Shown one piece after another: positions 13,818 to 24,320 of a stretch of 64,000 bases of DNA (within the stretch, counting starts at the first letter, position 1; every line of letters starts with the position of its first letter). The position numbers were made by a program, and so were the translations under genes. The notes under the pieces are model-generated. The model saw only the letters and a list, made by a program, of their open reading frames with translations. It was not told where the DNA came from and did not search any database. The stretch covers positions 29,209,223 to 29,273,222 of the forward strand of contig CM038907.1 of assembly GCA_021904315.1 (NCBI GenBank), in the 5' to 3' direction. The DNA is from Sphagnum magellanicum (Eukaryota > Streptophyta > Sphagnopsida > Sphagnales > Sphagnaceae).

Positions 13818-14690
13818 GTGCCATATGTAGTTCCAGTTGAGGCCCATCTACAGCCTGTCAACCCTGACTCCGTCCAGGATGTGTTTCTCTCTGCCATCCA
13901 AATTGCCATCTTGCCCCAACAAAAATCATCTGATTCTCCTAAGCAGGCTGAAAATTGCTCAGTTTCTTTTACAAGTGATGGGAGATCTCAATGTTCAGGT
14001 GGTGTATGTGCTCATTGAGGAGGACAATGCTTCCCTCTTGAAAGCTGATGCTGAGATCATGATTGAAATTGAGGACATTTTTCTTAGAAGTCTTTTGGTA
14101 GCTTCAAGTTATTTCTTAGAACACTCCAGCTCTCAGAGTTAGATCTGGGCAGCCAAGTCTCAAAGGAACTCTTGCTTGAAAAAACTTCAGACCTTGTTTG
14201 GGCATCCCGTATTCTCGCCAGAGTGGGCTTGAATTCAGAGCTTGTTGATTTCTGGTCAAGTGCTTTGATTGATGTCATAAGGGGTCCTAAATAGTGAGAA
14301 GCTTGAGGAAGTGTTGGTGGAGACAAAATTGTGAGTGGTGGAGATTGCAGCCATAGTGCTGAAGGTAGTCAGTTATGGCTTGCATCATTGTCAAAGCTGA
14401 GGAATGCACCCAATTGGTCAAAGTTACATGGCTCCCATTTTATTCAAGAGACAACAATCCATTTTGACTCACACTTTGCTCAGAGAAGATGTCACTCCAA
14501 ATGGACACAAATCTCTGCCAGCCAATTGCTCAAGGCTACTCTTGTCTCTGTCATTTTGTCACTGCCATATGATCTGGCAGATGTTCTTGTGGATTGGCTG
14601 AAAACTGAGCAAGCAAGGTATCTAATTTCTGTAGGACTTCATCTACTGAGGTTGATCATATTGTTTTATTCGCTATGTCACTTCATGACC
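13818..14690 (+). pseudogene. BTB/POZ domain protein (At3g05675-like) pseudogene
   Basis: Pieces in different frames follow the order of the plant BTB/POZ family that includes At3g05675 and At1g63850: a PVEAHLQPVNPDSVQDVFLS segment near 13827 (family: LQPV-P-V--IFLSAI), then IEEDNASLLKADAEIMIEIE near 14015-14075, then SKELLLEKTSDLVWASRIL near 14156, then ATLVSVILSLPYDLADVLVD followed by WLKTEQARY near 14534-14620 (family: IVSLVLALP--DQADIL-DW---EQARYPDL). Stops and frame changes separate the pieces. The N-terminal BTB fold itself was not found. These proteins are thought to act as CUL3 ubiquitin-ligase adaptors, but this copy looks non-functional. Confidence 0.6.
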
Positions 14691-14891
14691 CCATGTTATC
14701 TACTGCAGAGTGGTTGAAGAGTTACAAGAGCTAGACATGGAATGACAAGTTTTCTTGTTTGCAAAATTATGACAATTTCCATTTAGGTAAGATTGGGAAC
14801 TGGCAATTGTTTGGAGAGGTTCCCAACTGCCAAAGTCATTTTGGGATTCAGTGGTCTGAGCAGGTGTGAGCAGGTAGGGAAGATGTGTTGC

Positions 14892-14922
<31 letters not shown>

Positions 14923-15142
14923 TCAGCTGCGTGCATTGCAGAAAGCAGGATTTCTAGCGGTTTGGAGCTGCTACTTGCTGGTGGGTAGGGTGAAGAAGAA
15001 GGAGAAGAAGAAAATCAGGAAAAAAAAACACCCAAAACCATAAAGAGAGTCAGAAACAAGAAAGATTGGGAAGAGAAGAAAAGTGGAGGCTTTTTGGAGC
15101 AGAGTGAAGGAAGGAAGGATCGGTTGTCCAAGGATTTAGAAG
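14691..15142 (+). promoter_or_regulatory. upstream region of the GT47 gene
   Basis: AG-rich leader (GAAGAA runs at 14895-14920 and 14993-15011) directly before the exostosin-type start codon. No clear TATA box was seen. Confidence 0.3.
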
Positions 15143-17442
15143 ATGCGTGTTTGGAGGCATGGAGTTCGTTTTTGTGTGTGCTTGGTTCTGTTGATCCTGG
15201 CAATCCGAGCATTCCCACGCCTTGAAGCACCAACCCCAAAGTCTCCCTTAAGCTTTTCTCACAAATTAGTAGAAGTACTTGTACACAATGCTGCAACAGA
15301 AGAAGCAACAGCAACAGAAGCCGACTCAGAAGAAGCAGACTCATCATGTGAGGGGCGAAGAATCTTCATGCACGAATTGCGATCATCCTTCAACACAGAT
15401 CTTCTTGCAAAATGCGACAGAGGATTAGCAGACTGGATAGACTTCTGCGATCACTGGCTGAACGAAGGATTTGGGAAGCGGATTGAGGAGACTTCTTTTT
15501 CTTTTCCTCACTGGTATGCGACAAACAACTATCTTCTGGAGGTGATTTTCCATCGTCGCATGGTCACCTATCCTTGCAGAACCCTAATCCCATCCAAAGC
15601 GGATGCTTTCTTCATCCCTTACTATGGAGGGCTTGAAGCTCTGGCGTATTTGTATGGGGAGAAGAAGCATCTGAGAGACACCCAAGGAGCTTCCCTTATC
15701 AACTGGCTCAAGCACAATCCGACAGAGATGTGGTCTCGCTACAATGGAGCAGATCACTTCATGGTGCTGGAAGAACCTCTTGGGATTTTTTCCGCCAGAA
15801 TGAAACCAGTTGGGGTACCAAGCTGCTGCAACAGCCGGAGCTTGCCAGTGTGACTGCTCTGGTGCTGGAGAAGATGCCATGGAAAGCTGCAGTTCAAGAA
15901 GCTGTGCCTTATCCCACTTCCTTCCATCCTCCTTCTCATGCTGCTCTCCAAGAATGGATGCACAAGGTAGGTGGGTGGGTGTCACAGGACTCCTCAAAAC
16001 TCTGGCCACACCACCCTTGTTGAACCTTGCTGCAGCTGCTTCGACAGACAGTGATTTCTTGTCAAATTAGTGTGTGTGTATGCATTTCTCAACATTTGTT
16101 GTCATGTACTGTAGCAATAATTTGTGAACCGCCCCCATGAGGATGATGACCAAGGCCATTGAGAAATGCACATACGTAATCCGAGGACATTGCAAGCAGA
16201 GTTGTTGAGAGTTCTTTTGCTTGAAATGATTGCAAGCAGAGGTGACAGTTCTTTTGCTTGAAACAGTTGCAAGTGGAAGTGATAGTTCTTTCGCTTGAAA
16301 CAATTCCAAGCAGAAGTGATAGTTCTTTGGTTAAGAGGGTTTGCAAGCAGAAGTGACAGTTCTTTTGCTTGAAATGATTTTAGTTTTGAGACAGGCAGAA
16401 TGAAGTTTTTGTTAGGGTTTCAGATTTCCAGTGCATACATCATGTTATGATAGAGATCTCATCTGCTTGAAAGGGTTGGCAACCAGAAATGACAGCTCTT
16501 TTGCTTGAAATGGTTCTGTTTTTAAGAGAGGAAGGAGGAAGGCCTTGTTAGGGTTTGAGATTTCCAGCGCATACAAATATCATCTTACAATAGACATGTG
16601 TTTGCAAATGATCAATCTCTCTATTGAAATGAGCATGAGTGAAAGCAAAGCCCTTGCTCGTACCCTATTTGAGTTGCAGAGGAGCATCTTCTTGCCTTGT
16701 GATCATGGGCGAATATATATACTGACCAGAGGGCACTGGGGCCATGTTGAGTCTGCAGGTAAGGAATATCAATTGAACAGCATTGTTCTCATTTGTTGGC
16801 GCCCCTCACCCAGGAAAACCAGGAGATATCCGGATGGAGTTGATTGAGCAATGTAATGCATCAGCTAGGTGTAGATTCACAGACTGCACAGGGATCTCAT
16901 GTGGCAAAAACCCACAAGTCGTCCTTTCTGCTTTCATGGATGCCGATTTCTGCTTGCAACCTAGGGGCGACACTCCAACAAGAAGATCAGCTTTTGACTC
17001 CATGATTGCTGGGTGCATACCCATATTCTTTCACAAAGATTCTGCATATACACAGTATAAGTGGCATTTGCCTGGGGATTCCGAGTCGTATTCTGTATTT
17101 ATAGATGAGAGAGACATACAATGTGGAATGAAAGTAGAAGATAGTCTGAAGAAATTCACACAAGAACAGATCATGTCATTTCACGAGAGGGTTATCTCTC
17201 TCATTCCAACTATTGTGTACTTGAATGTCTCCAGCCCTGGAGAGGTGAGCGACATACAAGATGCATTCAATCTCAGTGTCAATGGGATGGCAGAAAAAGT
17301 TAATTCCTGGAAAGTAAAGCAACATTTCTGTCCTCATTGCTTCCTAGGTAACCTTTGTAACCATTCCATCCATCACATTTGTGATTGTCATATTATTTCT
17401 GCTCAATTCAGAGAAATCTTGCAAAGAGAAAAACAGAAGTAG
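15143..17442 (+). CDS. GT47 exostosin / xyloglucan galactosyltransferase-like (MUR3/KATAMARI1 family), one frameshift
   Basis: Family members are type II Golgi membrane proteins that add galactose to xyloglucan side chains. Exon 1 (15143-15970) starts with a short cytosolic tail and a signal anchor (about residues 8-25, VRFCVCLVLLILAIRAF), then GRRIFMHELRSSFNTDLL, HWYATNNYLLEVIFHRRM and ADAFFIPYYGGLEALAYLYG. Exon 2 (16781-17442) carries LFSFVGAPHPGKPGDIRMEL and the GT47 signature FCLQPRGDTPTRRSAFDSMI followed by AGCIPIFFH. At 15761-15770 the frame changes: GADHFMV runs into an unrelated frame, while AGRTSWDFFRQNETSWGTKL continues the protein one frame over, so one nucleotide is missing. Allowing for it, a donor G|GTGGGT at 15970/15971 joins the acceptor at 16780/16781 in phase, giving about 496 aa, normal for the family. 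Either a young pseudogene or a base-call error. The intron carries a minisatellite. Confidence 0.8.
16190..16520. repeat. minisatellite in the GT47 gene intron
   Basis: About five tandem units of 36-40 bp (16190-16378) share ttgcaagcagaagtgacag and ttcttttgcttgaaa; a sixth lies at 16469-16512. A second repeat pair (gttagggtttcagatttcca near 16411, and a variant near 16548) overlaps the array. Confidence 0.8.
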
Positions 17443-19088
17443 AAGATCATGTTATCAGAAAACTGCACAATAGAGCTGAAGAATGGCTTCGATATAGGCT
17501 GATGTATGCATGTGCCAACAGTTAAGAAACAATGACTGCTAACTAAAAGTTTTGAAATCTGTTGTTCATCTGGAAAACAATGGATTGTGTACCTCTGCTC
17601 TTTTTTTCTGACTGAATCTTTCTTGGACCCTGGATGATGGAGCAGAGAGGAGGAGAATGGAAGGAGCTCAAGTCCACAGGCAAAGAGGGGATGCGAAGGT
17701 CAAGTGGAGAGTGAACCATGACGATAATCACTGACAGCAACAGATGTGAAAGCAATCACATCTATAGCAAACAGGGTTCAAGATCTGCTCGTAACAATAA
17801 TCTCTGAGTCAAACCTAGGTTTAGGTTTTCTTTCTTACCAGAGCGTGTGACATCAAAAATCCCTTAGAGGTTAAGCATAATTTACAGATTAGTGGATGAT
17901 GCATGTCCACTGACTTCTGTTGATATCTTGAAAGATCAACTGTTGTTAGAAACTAAAAGGTTATAGAGGGTTAGGCACCTTTGAGCATTTCAAGTATTGC
18001 GCTCTCCCAATTGAACTTCTATGGGCAGAGGCTTAGCGTTGCATGGAAGATCTATAGCCTAAAGAAAGTGCTCAAGTGTCGAGGCAATTCTTTTGTTGAC
18101 ATAGATAATAGCAAGTGGGTTGTAAAAAACAGAATGCAAAATAAGATGTTGTTATTAGGCAATGGGGACAATGACATTTACCATTGCCCAACAAAAGTGC
18201 AAAAGATAAGAGCTTTGGTTGTGAAGGTCCAGGGCATTGAATGCCAACCCAAAACAAAGCCTGTTGGTATGACACGTGGGCTGCCACTGTACCATTCACA
18301 AAATGAGAGAGCATTTCCACTTGTGAATTTCTGCAAGAGGCTTTTGTGAAGGACTGAAAATTGTTATTGCTAACAAGTATTTAACAGTAATATTTCTAGG
18401 GATGATAAAACTAGAGCAAGTGTGATACATCAAATACTGGAAGTGTAACACCTTTGTTCCACTGAACAACCTGAATCCCAAGAGGGCTGTAAAAGTTGCT
18501 TTGCTACTGTAGCTTTACAACAACCACCACCTTATTTAGATAAACTAAATCTGCTTCAGACACCGAATGTTGGCTTATGATGAGCACAACCCAACTTAGC
18601 AAAAAAAACCTCAATCTGCTTCAAATGCCTATTGGTGAACACAAAAACATAATTTGGCAAAACCAAATGTTGATCTGGATTTTGTATCCAAGTACATATC
18701 TGTGAATCAACTTTCTATTCAAGGAGTTTATGGACTATTTTTAGAGAGAATCTATCACAAGATGTACATAGCTAAATTCACACATATCTCTTTTGGAGAG
18801 CCAAATTTGGAGGAAATGTCCAGGTCTTTCTTACACAAGGTTTTGAAAAGAGAATTCAGGGATGGCCTTATGAAATATTTTTAAACTGGTGGGGAGTTTT
18901 CTGCATTTGACATGCAGGGATTGTGTGTTAGATCCAGCAGATTGGAAGGAGTTTTGGAGTCAATGCTAGAATCTATCAACTGCATCCCTTGGAGTTTAGC
19001 CAAGTTAATTCAGACATACCCTTGTGTAAGAAAAATACATTCATTGAAGCTTTGTTCCATCCAGGTCCTCTCCTAACAAAATCCCCCG
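17443..19088. other. intergenic between convergent GT47 and kinase genes
   Basis: No gene recognised. Open frames of 61-122 codons occur (for example 17981-18349), but they match no family I know and are conserved in copy B only because the whole DNA block is. Both 3' UTRs must lie here. Confidence 0.6.
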
Positions 19089-20267
19089 TTAAGTATCTAA
19101 GGTGTCCAAGAAGGTGTTCAAGGTTTTGCGGATCTCGTCCCATGTAGGCCGTTGGCAAGGATCGTGGTGCCAACACTTGAGCAATAGTTGGGTCATCCCA
19201 GGGCTCAAGTAGTCAGGCAGCTTTGGTCTTCGGCCTGACAATACCGCATCGTAGTCTGTCCTTCGGACGCCTTCACATTGAAAAGGAATATGGCCAGTGA
19301 GGAGCTCATAACACACCATGCCAAAACCATACACATCTACTGCTGTTGTATATGTAGCCGTGATACGCTCCTTTAGTGCTTTCAGCACTTCTGGTGGCCT
19401 CCAAAACCCGGTGCCCACAACGCCGTCCGAGGTTTCGTAGTCTCCAACATAAGCCACAAACCAATCATAGGCCAAATCTTCCTTTAATTCGACTTTTCTA
19501 GAATTATGAATTCGAATTCCACCCTCCTTGTTATGATCAAGATCAACTGGCGACACAAAGATGTTGGAAGCTTTGAGGTCTCTGTGTATGATTCCGTTCG
19601 CACACAGAAATTCCACTCCAGAAGCGATGAACAGCAACATGCCCAATGTCGAGTGATAAGGAAAAGGCATCATCATCATTTGCGTAGCATCATCATCCTG
19701 CATGTTGCTGCGCATCCGAGACTTTAGATAGTCCATTCTCTTGTCGATAAGATTTCGCAAATCTCCTCGATAGGCATCCATGACAACCGACACCTCTCCG
19801 GTGATATCATCCACTGAGAGGCCAATCAGGCGGCAAACACCCGCATAGTGGATTTCTCTTTCCATATCTTCGATTCGCCTTCGCAACTCGTGAACTGCAC
19901 GAACTCCGAGACGGCCTTTGTATCTTTTGACGACCACATCTTTCGATTCCCCCGGCCACCGGGTGTATTTAGCCAGGGACACATGTGCCTGGCCCCCTTC
20001 TGCGATGGACTCTCCTGTTTCAAGTTGTGATGGATCTATTGATCTTAGTTCCAGCAGGTGGCGAAGCCATTGGTCCTCATATTTATCAGTCTCCTGCACA
20101 AGACGAGCTGCTGGATCCTCCTCCGGCTCTGCAAGCTCACTCCAAAGGTACTCAGGTGCGCTCCCGTAGTACGTCTGTTGGCTTAGTTCTCTTAGATTTG
20201 GATCCTCCTCCGCCTGTAGCTCGCTCCCAACGCAATCCCAGTATTTGCTAGAGCATGATGCGTCCAT
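19089..20267 (-). CDS. TKL-like protein kinase with GDY instead of DFG (copy A, intact)
   Basis: Single-exon gene of 392 aa from the ATG in GCCATGG context at 20265-20267; an in-frame extension upstream exists but lacks support. Order of motifs: N-terminal region (1-85) of unknown role; a degenerate glycine loop SIAEGGQAHV (87-96); the likely ATP-binding lysine in VVVKRYKG (K114); helix C region 124-140; catalytic loop HRDLKASN (228-235) with its Asp and Asn present; GDY at 275-277 where DFG is expected; GTGFWRPPE (286-293) for the APE region; DVYGFGMVCYELLTG (311-325); and a C-lobe CWHHDPCQRP (365-374). It is a likely cytosolic Ser/Thr kinase or pseudokinase-like member, with no signal peptide or membrane span. 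GDY keeps the metal-binding Asp position, so activity cannot be excluded. It is convergent with the GT47 gene and is the intact member of the duplicated pair. Confidence 0.85.
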   Translation of the reverse strand: MDASCSSKYWDCVGSELQAEEDPNLRELSQQTYYGSAPEYLWSELAEPEEDPAARLVQETDKYEDQWLRHLLELRSIDPSQLETGESIAEGGQAHVSLAKYTRWPGESKDVVVKRYKGRLGVRAVHELRRRIEDMEREIHYAGVCRLIGLSVDDITGEVSVVMDAYRGDLRNLIDKRMDYLKSRMRSNMQDDDATQMMMMPFPYHSTLGMLLFIASGVEFLCANGIIHRDLKASNIFVSPVDLDHNKEGGIRIHNSRKVELKEDLAYDWFVAYVGDYETSDGVVGTGFWRPPEVLKALKERITATYTTAVDVYGFGMVCYELLTGHIPFQCEGVRRTDYDAVLSGRRPKLPDYLSPGMTQLLLKCWHHDPCQRPTWDEIRKTLNTFLDTLDT

Positions 20268-20454
20268 GGCGATTGAAATCAAGGCTGGCTGGCTACGAGC
20301 TGGGATGGCTGCTGGCTGGCGCTCCCTACTCGTTACGATTTGATCATCAACTCGGGAAAGTAGAGAGAGATTCAGCAAAACTGCAAGACCACACTTGGAA
20401 GTTGGATAAAACACTAATATGCAAGCAAGACAAGACAAGAACGTGGATGGGGGG

Positions 20455-20460
20455 TATATA
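20455..20460 (-). promoter_or_regulatory. TATA box of kinase copy A
   Basis: TATATA on the minus strand about 190 bp upstream of the start codon. It is preserved in copy B (32020-32025), so transcription probably starts near 20425. Confidence 0.6.
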
Positions 20461-20659
20461 GACGGAAAGAAAGCGGGATGAACGAGACAGCAGTTGCGAT
20501 AAAGAGATGGAGAAGCTGAGCATTCTCATCAACAAAACGTACCTGTAAAGAAGCAAGCTTGAGAGAGACGAAGAAGAGCGCGCGCTGTGGTCCGTGATGA
20601 GAAGAATAACTTGAGCGACAAGCATAAATGCGAAGAAGCAGAGGGTTGAGGGATACGCG

Positions 20660-21130
20660 AAAAAAGCAAGCAATTTGTGCAGCAGTTCGCCATCGGCTTT
20701 ACCGATACAAAGCCGGAAGCTGCTGAAAGGTCTGAGATTGCGGATCATAGGAAACGCGCCGGGAAGACCGTACCCGCCAAGGGACCCACCACTGGCAAGT
20801 CACATGGGAGCTTGACAGATTGTACGGATACGCGTGAATAAGAAGAGCCCGCCTTCGCAAACCTGGGCAATCGACGGAGACTGGGCCCGCAGCTGTGGAT
20901 GTGTTTCCACCATCTTAGGGACTATCGGTTTTAGCCTCTTTCGCGCACTGTATCGTCGGGCAAACTTTCAGTTTTATCATGCCAGTCTTGTTACTGGCCC
21001 AAAGCCTGCTTGCTTGCTTGCTGGCAACCCAGCCTGTTAGGTCTTTGTCCGATGTTGCAGAATTTTGCATACTGGGGTTTTTCTTTCTTAGTATCGGGAC
21101 CGCATCCAAAGAAGAGAGGCCGATCCTATG
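20660..21130. other. intergenic
   Basis: Outside the direct duplication. No gene seen; somewhat more GC-rich than the surrounding intergenic DNA, and ending at the epimerase relic. Confidence 0.5.
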
Positions 21131-22375
21131 GTGGTCTTGGTGATTGGGGTAGCGGGATTTGTTGGCCAGAACTCAGCTCTTTCTTGCTTTGAAAAAACGT
21201 GGTGATAGGGGCGTTGTGGGCATCGATAATTTCAACAGCTACTATGAGATTTCTCTGAAGAGATCAGCAGGGCAACAGCCTATTGCAAAGCATCTCATTT
21301 TTTGTGATTGATGTTGACATACAACAAAATGCATTTCTTCTCAACACCCTTTTTTTCGGAGCTGGTCCAGATCACCCATGAGATGCATCTTGCAGCCCAA
21401 GCTGCTCTACGCTATGCAATGGAGAATCCAGGCTCATATGTGCAGAGCAACATTGCTCAACTGGTGAATAGGTATCTTTGAGATATATGCAAGCCTGCAA
21501 ATCCACAGTCATCCATAGCTTGGGCTTCATCAAGCTCTGTGTAATATGGGTTGTTGACCACAAAGGTACACACTTTCTTTCCCAGTTGAACTTTCTCCCC
21601 AAGTCAGTACACCACAATAAAGAATATAATTTACCAAGTCCTTAGCATAAATGGCTCGGAGATGATTTTCACAATGTGGCCACACTGGACATGATTTCTA
21701 ATGGTTGTGCTTGTCCAAAAAGATTACTGACTCGGCTTGTTTCCTGGGAACTTTCGCAGGTGCCCCATTCTCAGAGCTGGACCAAACTGATCAACCTGCA
21801 AGTCTCTATGCAGCAACAAAGAAGGCTGGAGAGGAGATTGCTCATGAATACATATAACCACATCTATGGTCTTTCCATCAGTGGCCTGCAGTTTTTCACT
21901 ATTTATGCGCCAGGGGTTAGACCCAATATGACCTACTTTTCCTTCACTCCAGATATCTTGAATGGGGAAACCCATCAACGCATATACCAAGAAGCCAACA
22001 ACAAAGATTTGGCTCATGATTTCACTTACATTCATGACATTGTCAAAACTGGATGTGTTGCATCTCTTGATGTGCTGGCCAAAAGCACAAGTAGTGGAGG
22101 GAAGAAGACAGGTCATGTGTGGCTCTGCATTTTTAACCTTGGTATACTCGTACTCCAGACACTATTGCCTACCTTCGTTGACATTCTTGAGAAGTATTTC
22201 AACCTCAAATCCAAAAGAGGAATTGTGAAAATGCCTGGTGATGGTGATGTCCCCTTCACCGATGCCAACAACATCTCTGCAGCTCAGTCTTAGCTGCAAT
22301 ACAAGCCACAAACAAATATTGAAGCAGGGATTGAAGAAGTTTGTGAAATGGTATTTGAGCTACTACAGTGACAAC
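21131..22375 (+). pseudogene. UDP-glucuronate 4-epimerase (GAE) pseudogene
   Basis: GAE enzymes make UDP-galacturonate for pectin in the Golgi. The relic follows the family from the Rossmann start (VLVIGVAGFVG, for V-VTGAAGFVG) through GVVGIDNFNSYYEISLKRS, MHLAAQAALRYAMENPGSYV, TDQPASLYAATKKAGEEI (21783 on), NHIYGLSISGLQFFTIYAPG and DFTYIHDIVKTGCVASLDVL to KMPGDGDVPFTDAN. Several frame changes (about 21185, 21475-21760, 21850, 22290) and stops break it. The catalytic YxxxK motif survives as YAATK, but in a disrupted frame. It has no intron, as is normal for plant GAE genes, so retroposition cannot be inferred. Confidence 0.85.
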
Positions 22376-23083
22376 ACACCTCATGAACCACAAGTAGATC
22401 AGCAACCATGATCAGTCAAACTCATCATCTCATAAGGTACAAAAATTTACATGTTACATCTCTGTGCAGAATAGATTAAAAACCATGTCTGCTCCTTTGT
22501 TATCTCATAGATTCAAAATGCACTCTTCTTATTCTTGCTATCACAAACTGAAAGACATTGAGATTATTGTTGGGAGGTCATGTTTCCAAGCAGTCCTTTC
22601 CTGTGTCACTATTCTTGAACAACCACACTTGTTACATATCATGCAAGATCCAATATAAAGTTCCAAAAAGAAAAGTGTATGTATGATTGGCCCCATTCTT
22701 CTTGTCTTATCAAAATTGATGCATATCTATTATGTGTTCCTTTTCTATCAATTTTTTAAGAATGTTTGAATCTGCTAATTCTACGGACTAGGGTTTGGAG
22801 AATGATCTGGGCTTGCCCGATGGAAAGCTGAATCAGAAAAATTGGCTGTGTATGCCCTGTTCTCTGGTGTGAAAAGTCAGGGTTTAGACATGGGGCCAGA
22901 GTGAATCCGCACCCACCAGCACACTGTGACAGATGGATGGTAGGTGATCAGGAAACAGTTTTTTGTTGGGTGCTAGTTTTCCTTAGGCTAGCTGAGTGGC
23001 GGTTGATTTTCTTTTGCTGCTTGATGTTATATGGATTGCTGGTGTTGGTCTCATTGGTTATTTCTATATTTGTTTGCAAGCTT
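22376..23083. other. intergenic
   Basis: No gene recognised between the epimerase relic and the PPR fragment. The last 150 bp before 23083 might belong to the PPR relic but do not align convincingly. Confidence 0.5.
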
Positions 23084-23365
23084 GAATTTGCATTTGCACT
23101 TGAAGAGGGCATGTGGGTCCATGTGCACATCATTGAAAAGTGTTTGGGATTCAGATGTCTATGTGGGGAGTAGCTTGGTGGGCATGTATCCAAAATGTGG
23201 AGCATTCAAGATGCTTGGAGCCTGTTCAACAAAGAATCCATGTCATGAGAATCTTTCACTTGGTACATGTGAAACATGGGCAACGACAAAAGGCACTTGA
23301 ACTGTTTCAACAAATTTACAACAGGAAGGTATTTTGTGGAATTCTGTTACTTTTGGATCATTTGC
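23084..23365 (+). pseudogene. pentatricopeptide repeat (PPR) gene fragment
   Basis: About two PLS-type PPR repeats survive across three frames: ALEEGMWVHVHIIEKC, then SDVYVGSSLVGMYPKCGAFK, then HVKHGQRQKALELFQQIYNR. The order and spacing match organellar RNA-editing PPR proteins (family pattern: ALEEGK-VH--II, SDVFVGSSLVDMYAKCG, GQGQKALELFQQM). Upstream and downstream repeats and any E/DYW domain are absent, so this is a dead fragment. Confidence 0.8.
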
Positions 23366-23728
23366 AATGGTGGGATGAGACATGGAAGAAGGTAAATGAA
23401 CATCAGTCTTGTTAGCATTTGCAGGTCAGTTGGAGCCATAGCTCAAGTTTGTGTCAATCTTGTTGCTCTCTGTGGGTTGCTATACTGACATGGTCTGAAG
23501 TTTGGCAAAAATCTCTCTCTTGATCCTTTGCATTGGTGGATTTGTGCACTAACAGATATGCAATATAATTTATCTCATCTGTCTTTATTTCCATGATCAT
23601 TGAGGGCTGATTTTGGTTGGTTTGCAAGTAGGAAGGTGTAAAAGGTACTCATCCAGGGATGCGTTGATGATACCAATTTTCTGAGCACATGATTGAGAAG
23701 CAAGTTGTCTTAGCTGTTACAAATCATC
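23366..23728. other. intergenic
   Basis: No gene recognised. Confidence 0.5.
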
Positions 23729-24320
23729 AATCCCAAGAGTGGTGTAAAAGTTGCTTTGCTACTGTTGGCTTTACAATGACCACAACCCAATTATGTAACT
23801 AAATCTGCTTCAGACACTGAATGTTGGCTCATGATGAGCACAACCCACAATCTGACTGACTTGAACCTGAATCATGGAAAGGAGTGAAAAAATTCTGAAT
23901 GTGCTTTAAATGCCTATTGGTTGAAAATGAACACAAAAACAGAATTTGGCAAACCCAAATGTAGATCTAGATTCTGTGTCCAAGTATGTATCAGTGAACC
24001 AGCTTTCTATTGCAAGAGTTAATCGTTTATTTTGAGAGAGAATATCACTGGATGTGGATAGCTAAATTCACACAAACCCCATTACTGAGCCAAATTTAGA
24101 AGGGGGAGCTGAAAGTTAATGGCAATGGAAAGGTAGCTAAACTGCAAGGGATACAGTCGTTAGATTCATGCTTTGACTCCAAAATTACTTCTAATCTGGA
24201 TTTTGGAAGTCTAAACCTTAAACCCTACAAAGAAAGAAGCTTGAGCAAGAAGCATAATCTTCAAGAAGAAGAAGGTTGGTGGATACGTGTAAAAGCAAGC
24301 AACTGGTGCCACAGAACAAG
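23729..24320. repeat. decayed third copy of the kinase-block flanks
   Basis: 23729-24090 resembles 18477-18785 (shared: gtgtaaaagttgctttgcta, tgatgagcacaaccca, aaatgcctattgg). 24238-24320 resembles the kinase promoter side at 20605-20690 (ttgagc-aagaagcataa, ggatacg, aaaagcaagcaa). The kinase coding region that should lie between is missing, so this looks like an older copy deleted down to its flanks. Confidence 0.65.

Larger units (their letters stand above)
17212..20659. repeat. direct duplication, copy A
   Basis: This 3.45-kb block recurs at 28794-32225 with an offset of 11582 bp in its first part. It holds the end of the GT47 gene, the intergenic stretch, the kinase and its promoter. Homology ends sharply at 20659, after gggatacgcg. 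Both flanks of the block look nearly identical between copies, while the central kinase coding region is clearly diverged. Confidence 0.95.

Noticed and set aside
17981-18349. 122-codon open frame, identical at 29563-29931
   Set aside because: Its apparent conservation comes from the segmental duplication as a whole, and no family resemblance was seen. The third remnant at 23729 does not cover this part, so it gives no support.
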